Assembly: GCF_902506145.1 (NCBI RefSeq)
Contig: NZ_LR733554.1
Location: 18,756-82,755, forward strand
Reading direction: 5' to 3'
Length of the DNA: 64,000 bases
Source: Burkholderia sp. 8Y
GTDB lineage: Bacteria; Pseudomonadota; Gammaproteobacteria; Burkholderiales; Burkholderiaceae
Below the pieces are notes generated by a model, which was not told the origin of the DNA, ran no database searches, and worked only from the letters and a program-made list of their open reading frames with translations. A program made the translations under genes and the position numbers. Positions within the stretch are counted from its first letter, which is position 1; every line of letters begins with the position of its first letter. Shown here one piece after another: positions 52,154 through 61,188 of this stretch.

Positions 52154-55100
52154 GAGCGGCACCTTCTTTCTTCTTGTTTCCGAAGCCCCGAACCACCACG
52201 AAGAACACGGGCACGAACACGATGGCGAGCAGTGTCGCAGCTATCACGCCGCCGAGCACGCCGTTGCCGAGACTTTCGCGGCTCGACGCTCCCGCCCCGC
52301 TCGCGAACGCCATCGGCAGCACGCCGAAACCAAAGGCAAGCGACGTCATCACGATCGGGCGCAAACGCAGATGCGCTGCTTCAATGGCGGCCCGTCGCAC
52401 GCCGTGACCGCGCTCATTCAGGGACTTCGCATACTCGACGATCAAAATCGCGTTCTTGGTCGCGAGGCCGATGGTCGTGAGCAAGCCAACCTTGAAATAG
52501 ATGTCGTCGGTGAAGCCGCGCAGGTGTGCCGCGACCAGTGCGCCGACGATGCCGAGCGGTACGACGAGAATCACCGAGAACGGCACAGACCAGCTTTCGT
52601 ACAGCCCTGCGAGACAAAGGAACACGACGATCAGGGACAGCGCGTAAAGATACGTCGCTTGCGACCCGGCCAGCTTCTCCTGATAGGACTGGCCGGTCCA
52701 TTCCATCGCGATACCTTGCGGCAGTTGGGCGACCAAAGATTCGATCGCGCTCATCGTATCCCCGCTACTGACGCCCGGCGGGCTTTGCGCCGTCGTCTCC
52801 AGCGCGAGGCTGCGGTTATAGCGTTCGACTTGTGGAGAACCGGTCGTCCAGTGGCCGGAGGCAAAGGAAGAGAAGGGCACCATCTTGCCGTCGTAGCTCG
52901 TCGTGAGCGTGGTGCTCGTCGCGCTTGTCGTGCTTGTGGTACTTGTCGTACTGCTGCTGGTGCTGCTCGTCGTTGTATTGCTCGATGTCACGAACCATCT
53001 GCCGATGTCCGCAGGCATCATGCGATATTGCGGCAACGCCTGAACGTAGACCTTCTGGATGCGCCCGGTGTCCACGTAGTTGTTCACGTAAGTCGAGCCG
53101 AACGCGGTCTGCAAAGTATCGTTGATATCCGATGCGCTCACGCCGAGTGCCGAAGCCTTCAGGTAATCGATATCGACGGCGTACTGCGGCACGTCGGACA
53201 TGCCGGCCGGCCGCATTCCGGTGATCTTCGGATCCTTTGCTGCCAGAGCCAAGAGTTTGTTTCTCGCGGCGACAAGCTGTTCATGTCCGACACCAGCCAT
53301 GTCCTTGAGCTCGAAATCGACGCCGCTGTAGCTGCCGAGACCTTGCACGGCGGGCGGATTCATCACGAAGACCTGCCCCGCGCGCAAGCTGCGAAAGTGC
53401 GCGTTCGCGGCGCCGACGATATCGGCCGCGGACTGGCCTTTGCGCTTGCGTTCATTCCAGTCCTTGAGCTGGACCATGGCCATCGCCATGTTCTGACCGC
53501 TGCCCGAGACACTGAAGCCGTCGAGCATGACGACGTTCTCCACTTCGGGAAGCCCCATGAAATAGGACTCGACTTGCTTCTCGACCACATTGGTCTGCAC
53601 GCTCGAACTGCCAGCGGGCAAATTGATAATGGTCATGAGCGAGCCCTGATCCTCATCCGGCAAGAACGATGAAGGAAGCTGCCAGTACAGCAGCCCGGCG
53701 ACGCCGCAGATCGCGACATAGGCCGCCATCCAGCGCAGCGGACGTGCGACGAGCCGTGTCACCAGGCGCTCGTAGCGACGCGTGCCGCCTTCGAACTTGC
53801 GCTCGAACCATGCGAAAAAGCCGCGGCGCTGAAGTTGCGGATCGATGGGGCGCAGCAGCGTCGCGCAAAGTGCGGGCGTGAGCGTCAGCGCGAGGAGCAC
53901 CGAGAGCACCATCGCCGACGTGATCGTCAGCGAGAACTGACGATAGATCTCGCCCGTCGATCCGGACATGAACGCCATCGGAATGAACACGGCCGTCAGC
54001 ACGGCGGTGACGCCGACCAATGCGCCGCCGATTTCGTCCATTGCCTTGATGGTCGCATCGAGAGGCGACATGCCTTCGCCCAAGAGCCGCTCGACGTTCT
54101 CGACGACGACGATCGCGTCATCGACCAGAAGACCGATGGCCAGCACAAGTGCGAACAGCGACAGCACGTTAATGGTGAAGCCGACCGCGGCGATGAGCGC
54201 GAACGTGCCGAGCAGCGCGACCGGCACGACGATAGTCGGAATGAGCGTCGCGCGCAGGTTGCCGAGGAACAGGTACATCACGAGGAACACGAGCACGACG
54301 GCTTCGAACAGCGTCGTGATGACCTCGGAGATAGACGCGGAAACGAAAGGTGTCGTGTCGTGCGGAACGCTCAGTTGCACGCCGCCGGGCATCTGCTTCT
54401 GCAACAACGCGAGTTGCGCGCGCACCGCCTTCGCGACCGACAACGCGTTAGCGCCGCTGGCGAGCATGATGCCCATCGCGGCGGCGGGCTTGCCGTTCAG
54501 ACGCGAAGTCATGTCGTAGGAGTCGCCACCGACTTCAACCGTGCCCACATCCTTCAGATACACACGCGAACCGTCCTGATTGACGCGAAGAAGAATATTG
54601 GCGAACTCATCGGAGGTCTTAAGGAAGCCGCGCGTCACGATGGTCGCGTTGATGGCTTGCGTCTGAGTCTGCGGCGCGCCGCCGATCTGCCCGACGGAGA
54701 GTTGCGCGTTCTGACTGTCTATGGCGGCCGTAACATCGCTCGGCATCAGGCCGACGCTGCGCAGCTTCACCGGATCGAGCCATACACGCATGGAGTGCTG
54801 CGCACTGAAGAGCGTCACTTGTCCCACGCCGCTAATCTGCGTGAGCGGATCCTGCACACGCGTCGCGAGCAAATTGCCAAGATCAACCGTGTTCAGGCGG
54901 CCATCGGTGGACGTAACCGACACGACCATCAAAATGCTGCCCGAGGTCTTGCTGACCTGAATGCCTTGTTGCTGAACGGCGCTTGGCAGGGATGCGTTCG
55001 CTTCCTGCACCTTGTTCTGCACTTGCATCGCGGCGACGTCGGCATTGGTGCCCGACTTGAACGTCAGCGTAATGGTCGCGGTGCCGGCCGAGCTGCTCGT

Positions 55101-55343
55101 CGAGGACATGTACATCAGATTGTCCATGCCCGTCATGTCCTGGGCGATCACCTGCGTGACCGTGGTGGCGAGCGTATCCGCGGAGGCGCCCGGATAGGTC
55201 GCGGTGATTCGGATCGACGGCGGCGCGACGTTCGGATACTGCTCGACGGAAAGCGTTCGAATCGAAAGCGCGCCGATGAGCATCACGACGATGGCGATGA
55301 CCCATGCGAGCACGGGCCGCTGAATGAAGAAACGGGAGAGCAT
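52146..55343 (-). CDS. RND efflux permease (HAE1, AcrB/MexB-like) with a Ser/Thr insert
   Basis: Inner membrane proton-driven exporter, 1065 residues, twelve membrane segments. It begins MLSRFFIQRPVLAWVIAIVV, carries the TM4 region LVDDAIVVVENVERLLGEG with the proton-relay Asp pair, LPDEDQGSLMTIINLPAGSS after TM7, and LTTIGLATKNAILIVEYAKSL in TM10. Between GRWFV and YDGKMVPFSSFA, residues about 786-816 are a 31-residue run made only of Ser, Thr and a few other residues; homologues have a short link there. It sits in the porter/docking domain, facing the periplasm. Middle gene of the pump operon; 6 bases after the adaptor stop. Confidence 0.94.
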   Translation of the reverse strand: MLSRFFIQRPVLAWVIAIVVMLIGALSIRTLSVEQYPNVAPPSIRITATYPGASADTLATTVTQVIAQDMTGMDNLMYMSSTSSSAGTATITLTFKSGTNADVAAMQVQNKVQEANASLPSAVQQQGIQVSKTSGSILMVVSVTSTDGRLNTVDLGNLLATRVQDPLTQISGVGQVTLFSAQHSMRVWLDPVKLRSVGLMPSDVTAAIDSQNAQLSVGQIGGAPQTQTQAINATIVTRGFLKTSDEFANILLRVNQDGSRVYLKDVGTVEVGGDSYDMTSRLNGKPAAAMGIMLASGANALSVAKAVRAQLALLQKQMPGGVQLSVPHDTTPFVSASISEVITTLFEAVVLVFLVMYLFLGNLRATLIPTIVVPVALLGTFALIAAVGFTINVLSLFALVLAIGLLVDDAIVVVENVERLLGEGMSPLDATIKAMDEIGGALVGVTAVLTAVFIPMAFMSGSTGEIYRQFSLTITSAMVLSVLLALTLTPALCATLLRPIDPQLQRRGFFAWFERKFEGGTRRYERLVTRLVARPLRWMAAYVAICGVAGLLYWQLPSSFLPDEDQGSLMTIINLPAGSSSVQTNVVEKQVESYFMGLPEVENVVMLDGFSVSGSGQNMAMAMVQLKDWNERKRKGQSAADIVGAANAHFRSLRAGQVFVMNPPAVQGLGSYSGVDFELKDMAGVGHEQLVAARNKLLALAAKDPKITGMRPAGMSDVPQYAVDIDYLKASALGVSASDINDTLQTAFGSTYVNNYVDTGRIQKVYVQALPQYRMMPADIGRWFVTSSNTTTSSTSSSTTSTTSTTSATSTTLTTSYDGKMVPFSSFASGHWTTGSPQVERYNRSLALETTAQSPPGVSSGDTMSAIESLVAQLPQGIAMEWTGQSYQEKLAGSQATYLYALSLIVVFLCLAGLYESWSVPFSVILVVPLGIVGALVAAHLRGFTDDIYFKVGLLTTIGLATKNAILIVEYAKSLNERGHGVRRAAIEAAHLRLRPIVMTSLAFGFGVLPMAFASGAGASSRESLGNGVLGGVIAATLLAIVFVPVFFVVVRGFGNKKKEGAAHE

Positions 55344-55349
55344 CGTACG

Positions 55350-56540
55350 TCAATCTCCCTTGGCGAGTTGCGCTTGCGCATCGCCTTCGACGGGCGAGAC
55401 CTTCATGCCGGCGCTCACTATCTGCAGGTTGTCGGTGGCAATGCGCTCGCCAGCGCGAAGGCCTTGCGTCACGATCCAGTCGTTGCCGTGCGCTTTCTCG
55501 GCGATGACGGTTCGGCTTTCGATGACGTTCCCTGCGTTCACGACGAGCACGGTCGATGTGCCGCCGGCGCCGCGATTCACGAGCGTTTGCGGCACGAGAA
55601 TGGCGTCCTGCTCGCCTTCGTCCAATTGCGCCTGCACGAACATGCCCGGCAAAAGCTGGTGCTCCGGATTGGGAATCGATGCGCGCAGCGTGATCGAGCC
55701 GGTGGTCTGGTCGACGGTGACATCGGAGAACAGCAGCGTGCCGGTATGCGCGTACGTCGCGCCGTCTTCCGTCTGCACCGTGACCTTGCTCGTGCCGGGC
55801 TTTAGCGCGCCCGAAGCGATGGCCTTAGAGAGCCGCAGCGCTTCGGTGCTGGAACGGGTGACGTCGAGATAGAGCGTGTCCATCGACTGGATGGTCGTGA
55901 GCGCCGTCGATTGTCCCGAGGCGACGAGCGCCCCGACCGTCACCGCCGACTTCCCGATCTTGCCGCTGATCGGCGCGACGATGCGCGTGCGCGCCAGATT
56001 CACGCGCGCGGTCTCGAGCGAGCCGCGATCCGTGGCAATATCGGCGCGTGCTTCGGCGGCGGCGGCGGTGTAGTTCTCCACGTCCTGCGCGCTCACGCTC
56101 TTAATCTGGAACAGCTCCTGATAGCGCTGCGCCGTGACGTCGGCGGCATTCGAGGTGGCGATCGCCTTTTGCAGCGTTCCGAGAGCCGTGTCGTACGCGG
56201 CCTGGTAGCTGGCTGCATCAAGTTGATAGAGCGGCTCGCCTGCCTGGACGGTCGAGCCCTCGACGAACAGGCGCTTCGTCAGGATGCCGTCGACCTGAGG
56301 GCGCACGTCGGCAACTTCGACCGACGAAAGTCGTCCGGACAGATCGTCCACGATGTCGATCCGCTGCGCCTTCAGCGTCGTCACGCTGACTTCGGGAGGC
56401 TTCACGGCGGGCGGCGCGCCGGCGGCGGACCGGTTGCCGCACGCGGACAGTGCGCAGCCGGCGACAGTGGCGAGCGCGAGCAGGCGCGCGAGCGGGCGAT
56501 GCGCAAACGGCAGGATGAAAGCGTATTCGTTGTCTGGCAT
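55350..56540 (-). CDS. RND efflux periplasmic adaptor (MFP) lipoprotein
   Basis: Adaptor linking pump and outer membrane channel, 396 residues. After a leader with lipobox ALSAC-GN (Cys about 34) the barrel-sandwich half-motif reads VRPQVDGILTKRLFVEGSTV, a helical hairpin follows (AYDTALGTLQKAIATSNAAD and beyond), then RIVAPISGKIGKSAVTVGAL, the beta-barrel and membrane-proximal domain with LLPGMFVQAQLDEGE and VTQGLRAGERIATDNLQ. First gene of the operon. The promoter region of 361 bases is shared with a divergent two-component system, the likely controller. Length is normal. Confidence 0.93.
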   Translation of the reverse strand: MPDNEYAFILPFAHRPLARLLALATVAGCALSACGNRSAAGAPPAVKPPEVSVTTLKAQRIDIVDDLSGRLSSVEVADVRPQVDGILTKRLFVEGSTVQAGEPLYQLDAASYQAAYDTALGTLQKAIATSNAADVTAQRYQELFQIKSVSAQDVENYTAAAAEARADIATDRGSLETARVNLARTRIVAPISGKIGKSAVTVGALVASGQSTALTTIQSMDTLYLDVTRSSTEALRLSKAIASGALKPGTSKVTVQTEDGATYAHTGTLLFSDVTVDQTTGSITLRASIPNPEHQLLPGMFVQAQLDEGEQDAILVPQTLVNRGAGGTSTVLVVNAGNVIESRTVIAEKAHGNDWIVTQGLRAGERIATDNLQIVSAGMKVSPVEGDAQAQLAKGD

Positions 56541-56901
56541 GTCGAAAGTGAAAGGGCTGGCATCGCACCGTCGCTCCTCACTTCGTCGGGGAATAAGGCA
56601 GACCGATCCCTGCCGCCGTGCATCGGACGAGCCGAGGGCGGTTCATGAAGTAAGAGAGAGTTGTCGCGACGCGGACTGCTAGCTGTCGGTCGGCGAGACG
56701 GCGCGAGGAATTGCCGAGAGCCCTAACGATAAGCGCCAGCTGCGCGCAAATCAACTAAGTCATTGATTTCTAGCTACATTCATACATTGTGTCTAAATTG
56801 ACATGAATCGCCCGACGCTTTTTGTTGGAGAATCGAGGGCAGTGAAGATGCGCTGAGAATCGCCGCTAAGCGTCGCACCGAAACGAACAACAGGCTATAA
56901 A
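56541..56901. promoter_or_regulatory. divergent promoter region, RND pump and two-component system
   Basis: The segment 56740-56830 is much AT-richer than its surroundings. TTGACA (56798-56803) could be a -35 box for the regulator gene, although the -10 (TTTGTT, 56821) is weak. ATTCAT (56778-56783) and ATGAAT (56803-56808) form a loose inverted repeat that could be a regulator site. No gene. Confidence 0.4.
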
Positions 56902-57621
56902 TTGAGTGGATCCCATTTGCTGCTGGTCGAAGACGATTCGGAAATCAGCCAATCGCTGGCAGACTATTTGCGCGACAAAGGCTTTGCCGTTCAAGTCGCC
57001 GAGAGCGCAGAAGCCGGACGCGAGTTGCTCGAAAACGGCCGCTTCGATCTGATTCTGCTCGACGTGATGCTGCCCGGCGAGGACGGACTCAGCTTCTGCC
57101 GGGGCGTGCGCGCATCGAACGGGCCGCCGGTCATCATGCTCACGGCGTTGTCCGAACCGACCGATGCCGTCGTGGGGCTCGAGCTTGGCGCGGAAGACTA
57201 TGTGTCGAAGCCCTTCGACTTGCGCGAGTTGCTTGCGCGCATCCGCACCGTGTTAAGGCGCGGGCAGGCGACGGAGCCTGCGAGCAGTGCCGCCGCCACC
57301 GAACTCGTCCTGGCGTTCTCAGGCTTCACGTTCTTTCCCTATCGACGATATCTGCGCTCGCCGACCAACTTGCGCATCCCGCTGACCGGCGCGGAAACCG
57401 ACCTGCTGCTCGTGCTGTGCCGGCATTCACGGCGAGTGCTGTCGCGCGAGGAGCTGATCCGGCTCACGCGCGGCAAGGATTTTCCGATCGCGGCGCGCTC
57501 GATCGATCTGCTCGTCAGCAGGCTGCGCCGCAAGCTGGCAAGCGATGATCCGCTCGACGATCCGATTCGCACGATGCGCACGGGCGGCTATGCGTTCCAG
57601 CCCGAGGTCACCGTCCGATGA
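56902..57621 (+). CDS. OmpR family response regulator, pump-linked
   Basis: Transcription factor of 239 residues. Receiver with Glu10-Asp11-Asp12, phosphoacceptor Asp54 (LILLDVMLPGEDG), MLTAL with the Thr, and Lys in DYVSKPFDLREL; winged helix with LRIPLTGAETDLLLVLCRHS, ARSIDLLVSRLRRKLASD and TMRTGGYAFQPEV. It appears to start at TTG 56902 behind CAGG, the only early start in frame. Its stop overlaps the kinase start (ATGA). Being divergent from an RND operon, it is the natural activator of that pump. Confidence 0.9.
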   Translation: MSGSHLLLVEDDSEISQSLADYLRDKGFAVQVAESAEAGRELLENGRFDLILLDVMLPGEDGLSFCRGVRASNGPPVIMLTALSEPTDAVVGLELGAEDYVSKPFDLRELLARIRTVLRRGQATEPASSAAATELVLAFSGFTFFPYRRYLRSPTNLRIPLTGAETDLLLVLCRHSRRVLSREELIRLTRGKDFPIAARSIDLLVSRLRRKLASDDPLDDPIRTMRTGGYAFQPEVTVR

Positions 57622-58970
57622 GAACTCGCTCGATGCCGCGCGTCTTCTCGACGACGCTCGGCCAGATCCTGGCTATCGTCGCCTGTTCATCGGCCGCGAC
57701 GCTGGCGCTGTTCATCGCCTTGCTTTTTTATCCCGGCGCGCCACCGAATCCGCCGTGGCCGTGGCAGACGTCGTACCGCATACAAGCGCTGGTCGACATG
57801 CTTAGCGCCGTGCCCGATGACGAGCGTGCACGCTTGCTGAGCGCGGCGCAGCGCCCGACGCTAACGGCAACGCTGACCGACCAGCCGACGCTGTGTATTG
57901 GCTCCACGCTAGACACACACGATCTCGAATCGGCGCTCAGATCAGGGTTGGGTATGGATTCGCGCCTGACGGTTCGCACATGCGATGGGCGGCATCCGGC
58001 GAAGGACCTGCAGGTGCTCATTCCGCTCGGCAATCGCACGCTTGAGATTCGCACGGACCGCAACGAGCGCGAGCCCGATCGCTTCACCATTCCTTTTTTC
58101 TCAGCGCTAGCGTTCCTATGCGTGGGTGTCGCGGGGCTATCGGCATGGGCGGTGTCGCGCGTGATCCGTCCTTTGCGGCGCCTGTCGGAGAAAGCCGATG
58201 CCTTCGGCCGCGACATCACCGTCGCGCCGATCGAAGAGGAGGGTCCGCTCGAGATCCGGCGTGCGGCCCATGCGTTTAATCGAATGCAGGAGCGCATTGC
58301 CAAATCGATGCAAAGCCGCACGAGGATGCTCGCCGCGATCAGTCACGATCTGCGCACGCCGCTCACGCGCATGCGCCTGCAGCTCGACGCGGAAAAAAAA
58401 GAGATCGAGCGCACGAAGCTGCTACGCGATGTCGATCTCATGCGGAAAATGGTCAGTTCTGCGCTTGCTTTCCTGACGAGCGATGCGGGAGCGGAAGCGA
58501 AAGAATGGCTGGACCTTGGTGCGCTGCTCGAAACGCTGTGCGACGATTATGCTGAGTCGGGCAGTGCGATATGCTACGAAGGAACGAATCACCTGCCGTA
58601 TTTTTGCAGGCCCGAAGGCATGCAGCGGGTGATGACGAATCTGCTGGAGAACGCAATCCATTACGGCACGGAGACGCTCGTCACCGCCCATACAGTCGAT
58701 CGGACCGTCATCGTGGAAGTGATGGACAACGGACCGGGTATTCCGGAGGATCGTTTGCAGGACGTGGTCGAGCCGTTCGTGCGGCTCGACGCGGCGCGTT
58801 CAAAAAGGCCGGGCAGCGTGGGCTTAGGCTTGTCGATCGTCGATGACATCGTGCGCGCACATGGCGGAAGGCTCACCCTGATCAACCGAAAACCGTCCGG
58901 GCTGATCGCACGCGTCGCGCTTCCCATGGCTGCAGGCGCCGCGAGGGCATCGGCGCGGAGCTCTGGTTGA
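57618..58970 (+). CDS. sensor histidine kinase, pump-linked
   Basis: Inner membrane kinase of 450 residues. Membrane segments around residues 14-37 and 165-183 enclose a periplasmic domain with an aromatic PPNPPWPWQTSY stretch and two cysteines (TLCIGST and VRTCDGR) that might form a disulfide. Then HAMP, the H box AAISHDLRTPLTRM with His243, the N box NLLENAIHYG, VMDNGPGIPED and GSVGLGLSIVDDIV. The 4-base overlap with the regulator means coupled translation. It probably senses a compound exported by the divergent RND pump (inference). Confidence 0.92.
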   Translation: MRTRSMPRVFSTTLGQILAIVACSSAATLALFIALLFYPGAPPNPPWPWQTSYRIQALVDMLSAVPDDERARLLSAAQRPTLTATLTDQPTLCIGSTLDTHDLESALRSGLGMDSRLTVRTCDGRHPAKDLQVLIPLGNRTLEIRTDRNEREPDRFTIPFFSALAFLCVGVAGLSAWAVSRVIRPLRRLSEKADAFGRDITVAPIEEEGPLEIRRAAHAFNRMQERIAKSMQSRTRMLAAISHDLRTPLTRMRLQLDAEKKEIERTKLLRDVDLMRKMVSSALAFLTSDAGAEAKEWLDLGALLETLCDDYAESGSAICYEGTNHLPYFCRPEGMQRVMTNLLENAIHYGTETLVTAHTVDRTVIVEVMDNGPGIPEDRLQDVVEPFVRLDAARSKRPGSVGLGLSIVDDIVRAHGGRLTLINRKPSGLIARVALPMAAGAARASARSSG

Positions 58971-59152
58971 CTTGAAGGCTCGGCTTTTGTATCCGTGGCG
59001 GACGCGTCGTTCGCGGAAGATCAACGTTTCACCTGACATAGCAGTTGGCCCTTTCTACCGTGGTGTGCGTCAACTACCGGGTCCGGTGGCGAGGGTCGTT
59101 GCAGACGTGCGCCGAAACGAGTAGGAACGAATCCTACTGATCGGAGGCTGCC

Positions 59153-59545
59153 ATGAGAACGACGCAGCAGATGAGCATCACCCTTCCCAACGAGATGGCC
59201 GAGTTCGTCCGCACCAACGTCGCGAGCGGCGACTACGCGTCTGACAGCGAAGTGCTGCGAGATGCGCTTCGTGCTCTACGTGAGCGTGACCGCGCCGTTG
59301 ACGCATGGTTGCGAAACGAAGTGGTTCCCGCAGCGCAAGCACTTCGCGACGATCCAAGCCGTGCCCTGTCAGTCGACCAGGTCCGTGCAGAACTGAGTCT
59401 GCGCCCGAAGCGCTGGATCAACTGCAAAGACTCGAAAGCCCATTTCGGACGCGGGAGCCCCGCTGACCGCGGAACGATATGTCGATTCGATCGTCGATTT
59501 CTGCATGAAGCTCGAGACATTCCCGGCGCGCGGTGTGGCACGTGA
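59153..59545 (+). pseudogene. ParD-like antitoxin reading into a broken toxin gene
   Basis: Residues 1-80 are a typical ParD-type antitoxin: MRTTQQMSITLPNEMAEFVR ribbon-helix-helix start, ASGDYASDSEVLRDALRALRERDRAVDAWL, and DPSRALSVDQVRAEL at the usual C-terminus. No stop follows; instead the frame runs on through toxin DNA out of frame (LRPKRWINCKDS and beyond) to 59545. A deletion has removed the antitoxin stop and the toxin start. GATCGGAGG lies before ATG 59153, so an elongated antitoxin could still be made and bind DNA. Confidence 0.75.
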
Positions 59546-59693
59546 CGACCTGCTGCCCGGACTCCAAGTCACGCATTTTCGAAAACGGGCCATTATCGCG
59601 TATATGCTAGAGCCAGAGGGTGTCTCAATCGTGGGTGTGTTTTATGGTGGCCAGGATTACGAGGCGGCGCTTGCCTCTGATGACGACGAGTGA
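59401..59693 (+). pseudogene. ParE/RelE-type toxin remnant
   Basis: The toxin survives in two frames: APEALDQLQRLESPF from 59401, then after loss of one base DAGAPLTAERYVDSIVDFCM, KLETFPARGVARDDLLPGLQ, VTHFRKRAIIAYMLE and VGVFYGGQDYEAAL to the stop at 59693. This is the ParE pattern nearly to the end (the FYGGQDYE tail is diagnostic). The start and first residues are missing at the junction with the antitoxin. The toxin is almost surely inactive, since it has neither a start codon nor an unbroken frame. Confidence 0.75.
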
Positions 59694-60531
59694 AGTACAA
59701 CAATCCACACGGCGAACGAAAGCTGCGCGAGAGAACGAATCCAGCAGCTATTTGACATAAAGGGAAATAACATCGTTTAGTCAGGTTTACTAATGAAAAT
59801 GGCGCGACTTAGAGCTTGACGGATAAGCAGGATTCCACAAAGTGGCATTCTATCCACGGCGAAAGCGACGGTCACTACATCCGCGCTGCGATGGCAGGGA
59901 GGCGCTCAACGGAGCTAAACAATGTTTGCTTCGCGAGGGTTCCGCATCTGCCGCTCGCCGTGCAAACAAGTTGGAAGGAAGCATCGACCGCCTGCTAGGG
60001 CGGATTCAACAGGTCTATGCAACACACCGAAGGTTGCGTAAGCGGCGGCATTTGCGATGGAGCAGAGTCACGCCCGATCTATTACAGTGAGAGCCAGAAG
60101 GAGCTGATGCGGGAGCGCTGGCGTGCGGGTGAGTCGCTGCAGCTCGTTGCGCAGCAACGGACAGGCAAGAGGCTGCCGATCTGCATTGTTTGCTCCCCGA
60201 GCCGGCGAGGGAATCGCCGGCTCGCAGTCTGCCAAGTCAAGAAGCAACTAAGCTCGCGCGCGGACAGGTCTGCGGACACCGGTCTTGCTGGACACTTTCG
60301 TCCCGCACGGCCAAAGCATCCGCTCCCGCTGAACGGCTGAGCCTTGGCTAAACGTCGGTCAGCGGCGGCGCAGAGGTCGGTTTTGACGCATGCGAGCGCA
60401 AGTCATCGACGAACAGCCGTCCAACGTTAAGCGCCGTGTGGTACAGGCAATCGCCGGTGGCCAGGTCCAACCTTTGCGTCGAATACCGGTTGATATAGCG
60501 ATACAACAATACTCGGACACGGAAAGAGAAA
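59694..60531. other. intergenic debris with a possible IS30-like fragment
   Basis: About 840 bases. One plus-strand piece (60080-60157) reads YYSESQKELMRERWRAGESL then QLVAQQ, the pattern of the N-terminal helix-turn-helix of IS30-type transposases (YY-x-x-x-QK-x-x-M-x-x-RW-x-x-G-x-SL). The match stops abruptly. The rest is unrecognised. Confidence 0.4.
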
Positions 60532-60807
60532 ATGAAACTGAAAGCACTAACGTTGGTTGTCGCCGCATTTTCGGCGGCGACAGTAGGGCAAGCACAAGCC
60601 GCAGGTTGTCTGAAGGGAGCAGCGGTTGGCGGTGTCGGTGGACACTTTGTCGGAAAAGGCCATGCTGTGCTTGGTGCCGCAGGAGGCTGTCTCGTGGGTC
60701 GTCACTTGGCGAATAAGAAGGCCAAGGAGGACGCGGCTGCTCAGGGACAAGCGCAGCCCGATGCGCAATACCAGTCCAGTACGCAGGCCGCGAGGTCGCC
60801 GCAATAG
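60532..60807 (+). CDS. small exported glycine-zipper protein
   Basis: A 91-residue protein. Signal peptide MKLKALTLVVAAFSAATVGQ, cleavage near AQA-AGC; then a glycine-rich hydrophobic zone with repeats of the type GAAVGGVGGHFVGKGHAVLGAAGGCLVG, here cited as GAAVGGVGGHFVG and AVLGAAGGCLVG, fitting a glycine zipper; then a basic NKKAKED stretch and a Gln-rich tail. Two cysteines (one near the mature start) could pair. GGAAAGAGAA lies before ATG 60532. Function unknown; such proteins sit in the periplasm or outer membrane and are common in Burkholderia. Confidence 0.65.
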   Translation: MKLKALTLVVAAFSAATVGQAQAAGCLKGAAVGGVGGHFVGKGHAVLGAAGGCLVGRHLANKKAKEDAAAQGQAQPDAQYQSSTQAARSPQ

Positions 60808-61188
60808 CGTTACTACACTGGCCTAGTCGAGGCGGGAGACGCATGTCGGGCGACTCGCGAGGTTACTCGTCAGTAATCCGCTCGTCCGTCCCATTGCAGA
60901 CGGGGGCTCGTCAACCGATGCGATCGCGCGCTCCCGTCGCTTCTCACGTGCGCGCCACTGCTGCAGGCAGCCCTCAGCGAGAGAATGCCGGTGGCGGATA
61001 CGCCGATGCAGCAAGCGCGGTATGTCCTATCATCGAAACAAGGGCCTCCGAGGGGCCCTTAGGGGTGTTGGCGACTCAGCTTGTTCTGACTGTCAATCGG
61101 TCGCGGTTTTACGTGTCGCGAATGCGGCGATTGCTTCGGAGAAGTTCGGCTCGGATAATGAGCGGTCGCCAACCTCGCTCGAGATCGC
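60808..61188. other. intergenic, one terminator-like hairpin
   Basis: 381 bases. AAGGGCC (61040-61046) and GGCCCTT (61054-61060) form a stem with loop TCCGAGG, without a U-tract but usual for terminators here. No gene seen. Confidence 0.45.

Noticed and set aside
53835..55805. 656-aa plus-strand Arg/His-rich frame
   Set aside because: Antisense to the RND permease and adaptor genes; composition is typical of a codon-bias shadow.
1831..59890. 18-nt word CACTACATCCGCGCTGCG at 1831-1848 and 59873-59890
   Set aside because: The match ends abruptly on both sides and no longer alignment or common frame supports a repeat or attachment site.
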